From Streptomyces sp. CA-210063 (lineage in GTDB: Bacteria > Actinomycetota > Actinomycetes > Streptomycetales > Streptomycetaceae): a stretch of 64,000 nucleotides of DNA. This document shows positions 19,523-29,023 of this stretch, piece by piece. Where the stretch lies: contig NZ_CP102512.1 of assembly GCF_024612015.1 (NCBI RefSeq), positions 4,526,001-4,590,000 of the forward strand. Reading direction: 5' to 3'. The number at the start of each line of letters is the position of its first letter. Position 1 is the first letter of the stretch. Made by a program: the position numbers and the translations under genes. The notes under the pieces are model-generated. The model worked only from the letters and a program-made list of their open reading frames with translations. It did no database searches and had not been told where the DNA came from.

Positions 19523-20321
19523 ATGACGGAAGCAGTTCATCCGGAGGCCAGGACCCCCAGTCAGGCCCGAGCCGTCTTCCGTGCGGGCTCCAGTGCACCC
19601 ACGGCCGGCTGGTGTGCTGGATACACCCAGGCCAACCTCATCTCGGTGCCCGTGGAATGGGCCTACGATGTTCTGCTTTTCTGCCAGCGCAATCCCAAAC
19701 CCTGTCCGGTCCTCGACGTCACCGACCCGGGATCCTGGTCCACGGTCCTCGCCCCCGACGCCGACCTGCGCACCGACGTCCCCCGCTACCGCGTGTGGGA
19801 GAACGGCGAGCTGGCGGACGAGCCGACTGATGTCCTCGACGTCTGGCGGGACGGCCTGGTCACGTTCGTGATCGGATGCAGTTTCACCTTCGAGGGTGCT
19901 CTGGCCGGGGCGGGAGTACCGATGCGCCACATCGACCAGGGGCGCAACGTCGCCATGTACCGGACGGACCAGCAGTGCCGGCCGGCCGGCCGGCCGGATG
20001 CACGGGCCGCTCGTGGTGTCTATGCGCCAGATCCCGGCCGGTCTCGTCGAGACCGCGACCCACATGAGCGCTCTGATGCCGGCGGTGCACGGCGGGCCCG
20101 TACATGTGGGCGATCCCGCGGCGCTCGGAATCAAGGACCTCTCCCGCCCCGACTTCGGTGACGCGGTGGAGGGGGAAGCCGGGGATGTACCGGTCTTCTG
20201 GGCGTGCGGCGTCACCCCCCAGGCCGCCCTGATGGCCTCACGGCCGCCCTTCGCGATCACCCATGCACCCGGGTACATGCTGATCACCGACGCCCAGGAC
20301 GTGGACTACCGCGTCGCGTGA
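19523..20321 (+). pseudogene. D-glutamate cyclase-like hydro-lyase (DUF1445), split by a 4-bp repeat frameshift
   Basis: ATG 19523 follows AGAGGACC. The first 150 residues fit DUF1445 proteins ([48 protein letters not shown]). At 19978-19997 the sequence has five CCGG units and the frame is lost. If one unit is removed the reading continues as [21 protein letters not shown] through [19 protein letters not shown] to the stop at 20321, giving a normal ~264-residue enzyme. The family includes enzymes converting D-glutamate to 5-oxo-D-proline, fitting the 5-oxoprolinase genes just downstream. It may be a real mutation, a switch, or a sequencing error. Confidence 0.85.
19978..19997. repeat. (CCGG)5 tetranucleotide run inside the hydro-lyase gene
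   Basis: Five perfect CCGG units. Four units would put both halves of the DUF1445 gene in one frame; five do not. Confidence 0.9.
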
Positions 20322-20376
20322 CGCCCACCGGCCGCCCGAGAGGGACACGGATGACTCCGAGGAGACCAAGCAAGCG

Positions 20377-21141
20377 ATGACCGACAGCGTGATAGACCTC
20401 AACGCGGACCTCGCGGAAGGGTACGGCCGGTGGACACTCACCGACGACGAGGCCCTGTTGTCCGTGGTCACCAGCGCCAACATCGCCTGCGGCTTCCACG
20501 CGGGCGATGCCGCGACCATGCGCAGGGTCTGCGAGGGCGCGGCCGAACGGGGCGTGACCATCGGAGCACATGTCTCCTACCAAGATCTGGCCGGGTTCGG
20601 GCGCAGGAACATGACCGTGCCCGCGGATGAGCTGGCCGCCGAGGTCGCCTATCAGATCGGCGCACTCGAGGTGTTCGCCCGGGCGGCGGGAACGAAGGTC
20701 GCCTACGTCAAGCCGCACGGGGCACTGTACAACCGAGTGGTGCACGACGAGGAACAGGCCGACGCTGTCGTCCGCGGTATCAAACTGGCCGATCCCCGTC
20801 TGCCGGTGTTGTGCCTGCCCGACTCGGCCATCCTCCGCCAGGCAGAGCAGGCCGGCATGGACGGCTTCACCGAGGCGTTCGCGGACCGCGCGTACACCGA
20901 GGCAGGGACCCTGGTCCCGCGGGGCACTCCGGGCGCCGTGATCACCGATCCCCAGCAGGTCGTCGAACGGGCCCTCGCGCTTGCCGTCGAGGGCAGTACC
21001 ACCACACCCGACGGCAAGCCCGTACAGATACGGGCCAGATCACTGTGCCTGCACGGCGACACACCCGGAGCAGTGGAACTGGCACAGCGGGTGCGCACGG
21101 CGCTCGAGACGGCCGGAGTCCGGGTGGAGGCGTGCGCATGA
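20377..21141 (+). CDS. pxpA: 5-oxoprolinase subunit A (LamB/YcsF family)
   Basis: 254 aa, the usual length. The family signature is complete: DLNADLAEGYGRW at the N-terminus, NIACGFHAGD near residue 35, GAHVSYQDLAGFGRR near 65, VKPHGALYN near 110 and a C-terminal LCLHGDTPGAVE. PxpA works with PxpB and PxpC in ATP-dependent opening of 5-oxoproline to glutamate in the cytoplasm. Its stop overlaps the start of pxpB (ATGA), so the subunits are translationally coupled. The frameshifted DUF1445 gene is 55 bp upstream. Confidence 0.92.
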   Translation: MTDSVIDLNADLAEGYGRWTLTDDEALLSVVTSANIACGFHAGDAATMRRVCEGAAERGVTIGAHVSYQDLAGFGRRNMTVPADELAAEVAYQIGALEVFARAAGTKVAYVKPHGALYNRVVHDEEQADAVVRGIKLADPRLPVLCLPDSAILRQAEQAGMDGFTEAFADRAYTEAGTLVPRGTPGAVITDPQQVVERALALAVEGSTTTPDGKPVQIRARSLCLHGDTPGAVELAQRVRTALETAGVRVEACA

Positions 21142-21830
21142 GGGCGCTGCCGGTCGGAGAGGACTCACTGCTGATCGACCTGGAGACTCCGCAGGAGGCT
21201 CAGGCTCTGCACGCGGAGGTGTTGCGACGCCGCGACGCGGGGCTCCTGACGACCAGGGAGATCGTTCCCGGAGAGAAGACGGTTCTGCTCTACGGAGTCC
21301 CGGACGCAGAAGGTCTGCGTGCCGAGCTGAGCCGGTGGACCGTACCGGAGGCGGCTGCGGACAGCGGCCCGCTGCTGGAGATTCCGGTCCGCTACGACGG
21401 CGCCGACCTCAGCGCCGTCGCCCGGTTGTGGGGCGTGAGAGAAGACGAAGTGGTGCGCGTACACAGCGGCACCGAGCACCGGGTCGCCTTCTGCGGATTC
21501 GCCCCGGGATTCGCCTACATGACGGGGCTTCCCGACGCCTACCATGTACCACGGCGCGACGCTCCGCGCACCTCGGTGCCCAAGGGCTCCGTTGCACTCG
21601 CCGGCCCGTACACCGGCATCTATCCAAGGTCCTCGCCGGGCGGCTGGCAGCTGCTCGGAACCACACAGGCTCCCCTGTGGGACATGGAACGCGAACCGGC
21701 GGCGCTGCTCACCCCTGGCACGCGGGTGCGGTTCATACCCCAGGAGCCGCACCGGGAACTGTCCGGGAAACCCATGTCCGCCGGAACACTCGCGTCCGCA
21801 GGGCGCGGCAAGCGCGTGAGGTGCCCGTGA
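21138..21830 (+). CDS. pxpB: 5-oxoprolinase subunit B (KipI family)
   Basis: 230 aa from ATG 21138. The C-terminal cyclophilin-like half carries the conserved stretch VAFCGFAPGFAYMTGLP (about 115-131), then VPKGSVALAGPYTGIYPRSSPGGWQLLG (about 147-174), diagnostic for KipI/PxpB. It pairs with PxpC as the allophanate-hydrolase-type half of 5-oxoprolinase. It overlaps pxpA by four bases and pxpC by four (GTGA). Confidence 0.92.
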   Translation: MRALPVGEDSLLIDLETPQEAQALHAEVLRRRDAGLLTTREIVPGEKTVLLYGVPDAEGLRAELSRWTVPEAAADSGPLLEIPVRYDGADLSAVARLWGVREDEVVRVHSGTEHRVAFCGFAPGFAYMTGLPDAYHVPRRDAPRTSVPKGSVALAGPYTGIYPRSSPGGWQLLGTTQAPLWDMEREPAALLTPGTRVRFIPQEPHRELSGKPMSAGTLASAGRGKRVRCP

Positions 21831-22708
21831 ACGCAAGCAAGCTCGAGGTCGTACGGGCCGGCGCGCTCACCACCCTTCAGGACCTGGGGCGGTTCGGCCA
21901 CGCCGGTCTGGGCGTACCCCGCTCGGGGGCGCTCGACCAGCCGGCCCACCGGCTGGCGAACCGGCTGGTGGGCAACACCGCCGACGCGGCAACTCTGGAG
22001 ACCACGCTGACCGGGGTGGCGGTGCGCGCCGACCAGCCCGTGACCGTCGCGGTCACCGGGGCCCCCGCCTCCGTGCGGATCGACGGCCGCCCGGCCGCGT
22101 GGGCAACCCCCGTGCACGTACCGGCCGGTGCGACGCTCGACGTGGGCGCTGCCACCTGCGGCCTGCGCAGCTATGTGGCGGTGGGCGGCGGCATCGACGT
22201 CTCCCCCGTCCTGGGCAGTCGCTCCACCGATCTGCTCTCCGGCCTGGGGCCCGCCCCGCTGCGAGACGGAGACGTCCTGCCCCTGGGGGTGCCGCAGGGC
22301 CTGCCCCGTCACGCCGACACGGTGTTCTGGCCGCAACCGCCCCGGGAACTGCTGCTGCCGGTGCTGCCGGGTCCGCGGGACGACTGGTTCACCACCGCCG
22401 CTCTGCGCACTCTCGCCACCGCCCGGTTCACCGTCTCGTCCCAGAGCAATCGCATCGCCCTGCGGACGGACGGGCCCGTCCTGGAGCGCGCGATGCACGG
22501 CGAACTGCCCAGCGAGGGCATGGTGATCGGGGCGATCCAGGTGCCGCCCGACGGCAGACCGGTGGTCTTCCTCGCCGACTGCCCGACGACCGGTGGCTAC
22601 CCGGTGATCGGTGTGGTGCCCGAGAGGGGGCTGCCCGCCGCCGCCCAGGCGGTGCCCGGCCTTCCCCTGCGCTTCGTCCCGGTCCGCCGCCGACCGCGAA
22701 CCGGGTGA
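21827..22708 (+). CDS. pxpC: 5-oxoprolinase subunit C (KipA family)
   Basis: 293 aa from GTG 21827, overlapping the pxpB stop. Family markers are visible: TTLQDLGRFGHAGLGVPRSGALD near the start, RSYVAVGGGIDV with VLGSRSTDL near 120-135, the QSNRIALR segment near 205, and LPSEGMVIGAIQVPPDGRPVV with DCPTTGGYPVIGVV near the end. With PxpA and PxpB it completes the 5-oxoprolinase. It is the last gene of the operon. Confidence 0.92.
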   Translation: MNASKLEVVRAGALTTLQDLGRFGHAGLGVPRSGALDQPAHRLANRLVGNTADAATLETTLTGVAVRADQPVTVAVTGAPASVRIDGRPAAWATPVHVPAGATLDVGAATCGLRSYVAVGGGIDVSPVLGSRSTDLLSGLGPAPLRDGDVLPLGVPQGLPRHADTVFWPQPPRELLLPVLPGPRDDWFTTAALRTLATARFTVSSQSNRIALRTDGPVLERAMHGELPSEGMVIGAIQVPPDGRPVVFLADCPTTGGYPVIGVVPERGLPAAAQAVPGLPLRFVPVRRRPRTG

Positions 22709-23775
22709 CCGCGCACTGATGACTCCCCGCGTCCGAACCTGTCGTTGATGGTCTGTCGAGTCCCGGCGCCGGGGGCCGGTGGCCAGTCGGGCGCATTGCC
22801 GACGGGCCACCGGCCCTGTCGCGTCGCTCCGTGAGATCAGTCCCACCGGCCCGTCGGCCGGGCGCGGGCCCCACGTCGGTGATGCCGGTCGTCGCGTCCA
22901 GCCGCAGCAGGCGGCGCTCACGGCGCGCACGTGGTCATCCTCTGCGGGTTCAGCGGCGTGGCACTGTCGCGGGCTGCGTCGTGCCGCCGGCCACCCGGGA
23001 GTTCCGGCCGCCGACGTCAAGGTCTGCGCGGGCTCCGGTGTCTTCCGGACTGCCGCGAGTGAGTCTCCTGGTCAGCAATGAGGGTGTGCTGGGCGGCTGA
23101 CGGTCTCGCCTTCGCTGACGCTCCGTCACCCGGTCCGCGATACCCACTCCCGCCGGCCTGACAGCGGTGCATCAGGCCGTTCCATCAGCCCCGCTCCGAT
23201 CAGGCGGGCCGTGGTACGGGCGGGCCAGGAGTGGTCGGCTACCCCGGCGTGGCGGAACCGGCACGGCTCCTCCGGCCGGCGCGGGACGCAACGCTGCGGC
23301 ATTCAGCGACGGCCGTCTCACCGACGAACCACGGTGCTCGCGATCCGCCTCACGGCACCCTGACCGCGTCGCGCTCCTCCGGCTGCACCCGAACCACATC
23401 GTCTTGCCTGCCGTCCCCGCCGGGTCGTGGAACCACGCCTCAGCGGTCGGTGAGGCCGGCGAACAGTAGCAACCACCGCCCCCGCTCGGCGGGTTCACCG
23501 TCCCCCGCCCGTACCTCCGGCAGGGCCCGCGCCCAGCCGGCGGCGGGCCCGGGAACTGTCCACCGTGTCAGCTGTCGCGAGGTCCGGTTCCCGTTCCGGT
23601 GAGGACGCGGATTTCGGTTTCCGTGTAGTCCGCTCCGCCCGGCCGGCCGGCCGCGGTCGAGTACCGAGCCCGCCCAGGCGAGGTCTCTCACCAAATCGGC
23701 GGTGAGATGCGGACTTTGGGCCTCTGACCTGGTCTTCGATGCTCTCTGTTGACCCTACGTACTGGGGTGGTCGTG
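22709..23775. other. Gene-free kilobase after the pxp operon
   Basis: Open frames occur on both strands, as expected at this GC content, but none has a start with a ribosome site, a recognisable fold or a sensible composition. It may be decayed coding DNA; I see no identifiable relic. Confidence 0.35.
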
Positions 23776-24363
23776 TTACATACCCCACACGTCGAGTGGC
23801 TGGTGGAGGTCGATGGTGCGGCGCGGCACCACCGCGAGCCCGACGCCAGCGGCAGCGAGCGCGACGAGGACATTGAGGCTGGCGACGGTGGTGCGGTAAC
23901 GCACCACCGGACGGTGCGGCCCGAGGTGCTTCTCGATCCAGCGGCGCAGCGAGGACTCGGCGTCGAGCCCGACGAGAGGGTGCTCGGCGACCTCGCCGTA
24001 GGTCAGCGCGGTCCGCCCGGCGAGGACCCCTCCCGCCTGGCCGACCACAACGAGGGAGTCGTCGCCGAGGGGCTCCAGGCGCAGGCCGCAGTCGCGGGCC
24101 TCGTCGTCGAGGACGACCCCTAGGTCCGCCTCGCCGTCGGCGAGCATCCGCACGGTCTGCGGGGTGCGGCTCTCGGACACCGTGACGTCGACGTCCGGGT
24201 GTGCGCGGAGGAACGAGACCAGTGCCTGCGGCACGAGCCGATACATCGCGGAGCCGCCCCCCAGCAGGGTCAGCGGAGCGGTCGGTGACCGGGTGTAGCT
24301 GGCGACCGCGCTTTCCAGCCGCGCGGTCAGCAACCCGATGCGGATCGCGCAGCTCGCCGCCAT
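23776..24363 (-). pseudogene. LysR-family regulator lacking its DNA-binding domain
   Basis: Only the ligand-binding half of a LysR protein remains: LTLLGGGSAMYRLVPQALVSFLRAHPDVDVTV, then LADGEADLGVVLDDEA, and AAAGVGLAVVPRRTI near the end. The N-terminal helix-turn-helix (about 60 residues) is absent; upstream the frame runs into a membrane-protein relic at about 24330. A deletion probably fused two broken genes head to head. Confidence 0.65.
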
Positions 24364-24565
24364 CTATCTCAGCGCGACCGTGCTGTTCCTCATCGCCTCG
24401 GACACGCTGAGCTCTCCCCTTCTCCTCACCGGCATGCTGGTCGGCGCGGTGGCCGGCGGCTTCGCCGGCGCCCACCTCGCCCGCCGTCTCCCCGCCCGGC
24501 TGCTGCGGGGCGTCATTCTGACCACCGCCGTGATCATGACTGTTCTGTATTTCCTGCGCGGCTGA
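24338..24565 (+). pseudogene. C-terminal membrane segment of a permease (possibly TauE/SafE type)
   Basis: 75 residues with two or three membrane spans (AAIYLSATVLFLIASDTL; LLTGMLVGAVAGGFAGAHLARRLP; GVILTTAVIMTVLYF). GGFAGAHLARRLPARLLR before a last hydrophobic helix is typical of the end of TauE/SafE sulfite-exporter-like permeases. The larger N-terminal part is missing and the truncation point meets the truncated LysR gene. Confidence 0.45.
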
Positions 24566-24620
24566 CCACGCGGGTAGCCGCGGCGATCAGCCCCCGTCGT
24601 CGGAGCTGAGGCTGACTGAC

Positions 24621-25163
24621 ATGACCGAAAGTGACACCGGAGCCACCGCACCATACACGGATGCTGCGCGCGCGAGGGTGGTGATGGCCTACGAGGCATG
24701 CGAGGTGGCCGACCTCGCGCGTGCCGCCGTCCCGATCGGCGAGCACGAGTTGCAACCTGACGGCACTACCCGTTCGCCGGGCGCCATGCTGGCCGACGCC
24801 GTCCGAGTGCTCGCGGCCGCGCGGCGGTTCCTCGAAGCCGCGGCCGTGTTCGAGCGGGTGGGCGGCGCCGACTGGCAGCTCATCGGTGATGTCCTGGAGG
24901 TGTCTCCGCAAACCGCGCGAGCGCGCTTCGCGATGGCCGAGGCCGGCTTCCGGGAGGGACTGCTCTTCCCGGAAGGGATCGGAGCCGCCGGTGAGGTGAC
25001 CCGGTTGCGCGTCTGCATGGCCAGGGAACCGCTGGAAACGGCCCTCGACCTCGACGACTGGGTACTACGCCACGAGGACGGCGACAGCGACCTCGGCACC
25101 ACGCCGGTCTCCGGTGGTCTGGTCCGGATGGACCGTCGACGACGGATCGAGAAGCACTCCTGA
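24621..25163 (+). CDS. Hypothetical protein with a helix-turn-helix-like segment
   Basis: 180 aa from ATG 24621. Not recognised. The part ADWQLIGDVLEVSPQTARARFAMAEAGF (about residues 90-118) has the spacing of a sigma-factor-type helix-turn-helix, and the rest is acidic and helical. It is followed after 18 bp by a one-span membrane protein on the same strand. Confidence 0.6.
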   Translation: MTESDTGATAPYTDAARARVVMAYEACEVADLARAAVPIGEHELQPDGTTRSPGAMLADAVRVLAAARRFLEAAAVFERVGGADWQLIGDVLEVSPQTARARFAMAEAGFREGLLFPEGIGAAGEVTRLRVCMAREPLETALDLDDWVLRHEDGDSDLGTTPVSGGLVRMDRRRRIEKHS

Positions 25164-25181
25164 CTCCCTGAGAGGAGAGAC

Positions 25182-25376
25182 ATGGACACATCGTCATCTG
25201 ACGCGGCTCGGCTGCTCCGATTGCTCGCCCTGCGCGCCTTGACCCTCGTACTTCTCGTCGGCATCACGGGCGAAACGCAGCTGACGCTGCTCTTCGCCCT
25301 CACCGGTCTCGGGCTCCTCCTGGTACCGGTCAAGTCGGCAGGCGGGCCGCCGACCGGGCCGGAACGCGACGTCTGA
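25182..25376 (+). CDS. Small membrane protein
   Basis: 64 aa behind a strong GAGAGGAGAGAC ribosome site. Two hydrophobic stretches (LALRALTLVLLVGI and LTLLFALTGLGLLLVPV) suggest two membrane spans or a hairpin; the tail is short and polar. No family recognised. The stop codon touches the left end of the IS5-type element, so the insertion lies immediately behind the gene. Confidence 0.6.
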   Translation: MDTSSSDAARLLRLLALRALTLVLLVGITGETQLTLLFALTGLGLLLVPVKSAGGPPTGPERDV

Positions 25377-25412
25377 GAGGGCATTTGATCTAGCCGAATT
25401 GCCCTTTAATTC

Positions 25413-28400
25413 CTAGTAGGTTCCTCGCCAGGTTGGTGCGGTCTCGTCCGTTATGCGCTTGGCGAGGTTGTCGATCGATGCAACGTGGATCATGGCTTCG
25501 GAACTGGCGGTGAGGGTCTCGTAGTCGCGGGCGAGGCGGCGGTGCATCATGATCCAACCGGTTGGGTCGGCCGCGCGGCGAGGTGCTCGCCGTGAGGGCG
25601 AGTCCTGTTCCGCGCGGCCTCCCGCCGAACCGGACATGACGGTTTCCCGGTCATCCGGCTCTCCAGTGACTACTGCGTGAATGGTCTGGCAGGCCGTTCC
25701 GAATGGATACGGTCGTGGCAGATGTCGCAGGCCACGACTGTTTTGCGGCGCCGATGGAGCATGACGCGCGCCCAGTCGGAAGGCTGCCATCCGGCATGTG
25801 CGAGATCGGCGAGAGCGCGGACGTGGTGCACTTGCACGTTGCCCTTGCTTCCGCAGATCTCGCAGGTATCCGCCAGGAGTCTCGCAATGAGTTCCTTCTG
25901 CGGGTAGTCCACCCGGACAGGCTCACGATCGGCGAGTTCCGCCGCCCGCTGCCGTTGGAGGGGAATCCCACCGAATCGGGCCACCAGTGGCGTCCTGTTC
26001 TTCCGCTCGATTCGGGCCTCGAAACAGACTCGGGGCCCGTTCGGCGGTCGATTCTGGCCTTGTGCTTGGCAGCCATCTTCGACACTGACGAGCGGTGCTT
26101 GGCCGCAAGAGTCTTGAGCATAGAAGTCTCCATGACCCATTGCAGCCGATGCAGCCGGAAGACATCTCCGGCAAGCAGGTAGTACTGGACGACACCCCGA
26201 TAGACGGTCCCGAAGGTCGCCACGATCGCGTGATCGCTGCTGTTGATCAGGGCCGTCTTCTTCGCGGGTTTTCCGCGATCGGTGTAGGGGGCGCACTTGG
26301 CTTTGATCACGTCCCGTGGGACACGGAGTGCTATCTGGCCGTTGACCCGACGGTAACGGCCGGTCTTCTTCGTGTCGTTGTGCTGGGTCGTGATCTCGTA
26401 GCCGAGAGAAACCTCGCTGCCCGGGTGCGGGCGTGAGTGATCAGTGTCTTTTCCTGGGACAACTCCAGCTTGAGTTCGTCACGCAGGAACTGCCCCAGGC
26501 GTTGTTTGATCTGCTCGGCCTCGGCTTTCGGTCCGGTGAAACCGAGGAGGTGATCATCCGCATAGCGTATGTAGCGCAGCCTGCGGTATCCCGGATCGTT
26601 AGGATCCGCGCTCGGCAGACTGGCCATCCGCTGACGCAGCGCACGGGCCTGGACCCGGTCGCCGCGTCGGCGGGCTTTCGCCAGCAGATTCTGCAGCTCC
26701 AGATAGGCCGGGTTGCGGGCCCGGCGCTTCCCTCGGGTGTACTCCGGAATCAGAACTGTCTCGACGAATTCATCCAACTTGTGCAGGTAGATGTTGGACA
26801 GGATCGGGGAAGCCACCCCGCCTTGCGGCGCTCCGGAGAGCGTGGCGCCCCATCTCCAGTCCTCCAGGTATCCGGCTGTCAGCATGTTGCGCACCAGCCG
26901 CAGGAACCGCTGGTCATGAATCTTCTCGCCGAGGATCAACAGCAGGACCTCGTGGTCCAGGCTGCCGAAGCAGTCGGCGATGTTCCCTTCGATGAACCAA
27001 GACGTCCCGGTCCAGGTGTGGTCTACCTCCCGTAATGCGGTGTGGCAGCCCCGGCGGGGACGGAACCCATGAGAGCGGTCGGAGAACGTAGGCTCATAAA
27101 ATGCCTCAAGTAGAAGGCGAATCACTTCACCGACGAGCTTGTCCGACCAGGTCGGCAGTCCCAACGGGCGTGTCTTCCCATTCTTCTTCGGGATGTGGAC
27201 ACGCCGGACCGGGCGGAAGCGGTAACGCTCGTGGCGCATTGCTTCAATGATCCGGTCGATCTTCCGCTGTGACATTCCGTCCACGGTTTCCGACGTGACC
27301 CCGGGCGTCATCGCACCATGGTTGGCGTAGATGCGCCCGTAGGCCAACAGATACAACTGCGGATTGAATAACTGCCGATACAGTTCATCACACGGCAGGC
27401 CACGGCTACCGCGTTCACGCAGGACACCCAACACCGTTTTGGCGCTCTGCATTCCGCATACCTCCCGGCTTCGAGTGTCCGAATCACCTGGCCCCCTTCG
27501 CCCGATGCGGACGGCTTTCCCGTCCTCCCTGGCCGGTCGTGACTCCGGCGACTACTACGGGGCCTCCGTCGCCATAGGACTCGCGTCCCGTAGGCGATCC
27601 CACGTTCGTCCCTGTCTGTACGTTCTAGCGCGACACAGGCGTCCCACTCATCTCCTTGAATGTCCTCGCTGGACATCGCTCAGCACCCCGGAAGTGCTCC
27701 GGCCAACAATCGAAGCCGGAGCAGAGTGCGGCGCCGGTTTCAGCTGTCATTTCCGGCGGATGGGAACTTGCATCTTCTGGAGATTGGGCTTCAAACAATC
27801 CAGTCTTCGCCATATCGCGCGGGCCGCCCAGCACACCGTCCCTGACAACTGGGCCCGGTCACTGGTTTTCTGACATGCTGTTGTCCCCTTCACCTTTCGG
27901 ATCCAGGTAAGTCATCCGGCCCAGAAACCTCCTTCCGAGTTCCTCCCGACTCAGCCGGGGATACAAACAGGGCGCCTCGTGGCGCACATACTTCGTTCCA
28001 CTACCCAGCGCCTTTTCAAGACGTGAAAGCCGCGGGTCCCGGGGTTTTTGTCGACGACTTCGACATCGATTCCGAGGTTCGCGCCGCGCTCCACGACGGC
28101 CTTCTTGAAGCCGGTGTCGACCCAGCTCTTGGCGATGGTCGGGTAGGCGCTTTTGGCTTGATCGAGGAGGCGTATTCCCAGGGCGTTCTCGGAGAGGCTC
28201 GCGGCGGTGACGGTCACGGCGAGGATCAGGCCGATCGTGTCGGTGAGGATCCCTCGCTTCCGGCCCACGATCTTCTTCGCCGCATCGGTTCCCTGGCTGG
28301 TCACGGGCACATTGGTGGAGGTCTTGATGCTCTGGGTGTCGATGACGGAGGCCGTCGGTTCGGGCTTGCGTCCTTCCTTCACCCGGGCCAGGGCGGTGAG

Positions 28401-28679
28401 GTCGTAATTGAGCTGGGCGAAGATTCCCTCATCGCGCCAGGCGGCGTAGTAGAAGTAGACGGTGCCGTGGCCGGGGAAGTCGTGCGGGAGATATTTCCAG
28501 GGGATTCCGGTGCGGTTCAGATAGAGAATTGCGTTGAACACGTCGCGGAGTTCGACTTTCGCTGGCTGGCCGGTGGGTCGGCGGTCGAGCCGGGCTTTCC
28601 GCCAGGCCGTCAACGTCGGCTCGATCAGGGCCCATCGGGCGTCGGACAGGTCGCTGGGGTACGGCTTGCGCTGGCTCAC
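25413..28679 (-). CDS. IS5-type transposase, in two exons across a group II intron
   Basis: Exon 1 (28679 down to 27988) gives the N-terminus (SDLSDARWALIEPTLTAW), the IS5 zinc-free helical domain, the catalytic Asp in ASVIDTQSIKTS, and VDTGFKKAVVERG; it ends in RRWVVERS. Exon 2 (25560 down to 25413) gives GWIMMHRRLARDYETL and ends in WRGTY. Joined at these bases the exons make an unbroken 279-residue protein (840 bases, junction codon ATC) with the usual RRWVVER-x-GW-x-x-x-HRRL-x-RDYE motif containing the last catalytic Glu. The transposase can therefore only be made after splicing. GTG 28679 has no good ribosome site. Confidence 0.7.
25627..25661 (-). ncRNA. Group II intron domain V
   Basis: Minus strand: GAGCCGGATGACCGG, loop GAAA, then CCGTCATGTCCGGTTC. 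This is the 34-base hairpin with two-base bulge and GAAA tetraloop of the catalytic domain V. It lies about 66 bases before the inferred 3' splice site, leaving room for domain VI. Confidence 0.85.
25670..27452 (-). pseudogene. Group II intron-encoded reverse transcriptase/maturase, two frameshifts
   Basis: From about 27452 the reverse transcriptase is intact: RRVHIPKKNGKTRPLGLPTWSDKLV, HGFRPRRGCHTAL, GAPQGGVASPILSNIYL and the catalytic RYADDHLLGF. A two-base duplication near 26405-26408 (TC repeated on the coding strand) shifts the frame before the maturase X domain, which continues as RVPRDVIKAKCAPY. A second shift near 26050 (one C lost) precedes the nuclease domain, which has CEICGSKGNVQVHHVRAL and CDICHDRIH. 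The intron cannot make its own protein unless both are sequence errors; splicing might be served by a copy elsewhere. Confidence 0.85.
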
Positions 28680-28720
28680 GCCGTACCGTTGCCATGGATA
28701 GTGTGGAAGGGGTTGTTCCG

Positions 28721-28849
28721 ATGAATATCGGGCGGTTCTCCCGCATCTTAAAACCAGACGGACTTCCGGCAGCAGAAGTGCGTGAAACGGACCACAGGGT
28801 TCGTGTGTCGAGGGAAGGCGAACTGCGCATACGGCTGCAACCAGCATGA
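28721..28849 (+). CDS. Possible 42-aa protein inside the IS5 right arm
   Basis: ATG 28721 with AAGG upstream; MNIGRFSRILKPDGLPAAE then a charged Arg/Glu-rich tail. Not recognised. It could equally be chance, or a relic of the gene that the element entered. Confidence 0.25.
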   Translation: MNIGRFSRILKPDGLPAAEVRETDHRVRVSREGELRIRLQPA

Positions 28850-29023
28850 ACCGGGGCAGCGACGAAAGCCGTTTTTCGGAACAGAACTACGTAAACGCCC
28901 TCTGAGAGGGCGTTAAGTCCGTTTCTGGTAGGCGCCCCGCAGGGTGTCAGTCAGTGGCAGAGCCACGACCACCAGAACCCGCTTACGAGTATCAATGTCA
29001 GTGGCGGACCGTAGTTTCCGCAC

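Larger units (their letters stand above)
25561..27987 (-). mobile_element. Group II intron, 2427 bp
   Basis: On the minus strand it begins GTGCGCC (27987) and ends CCCAAC (25561), matching the group II ends GUGYG and AY. It encodes a reverse transcriptase/maturase and has a textbook domain V near its 3' end. The ends were set by restoring the transposase reading frame. Confidence 0.8.
25376..28903. mobile_element. IS5-family element carrying a group II intron
   Basis: The element holds one DDE transposase gene (minus strand) interrupted by a 2.4 kb intron. Probable ends are AGAGGGCATTT at 25376-25386 and its mirror AAACGCCCTCT at 28893-28903 (ten of eleven match). I see no clear target duplication. 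The right end is uncertain because the sequence there is itself a palindrome. Confidence 0.6.

Noticed and set aside
22779..23602. Several 100-120 residue open frames after pxpC
   Set aside because: No ribosome sites, overlapping on both strands, and no recognisable protein features.
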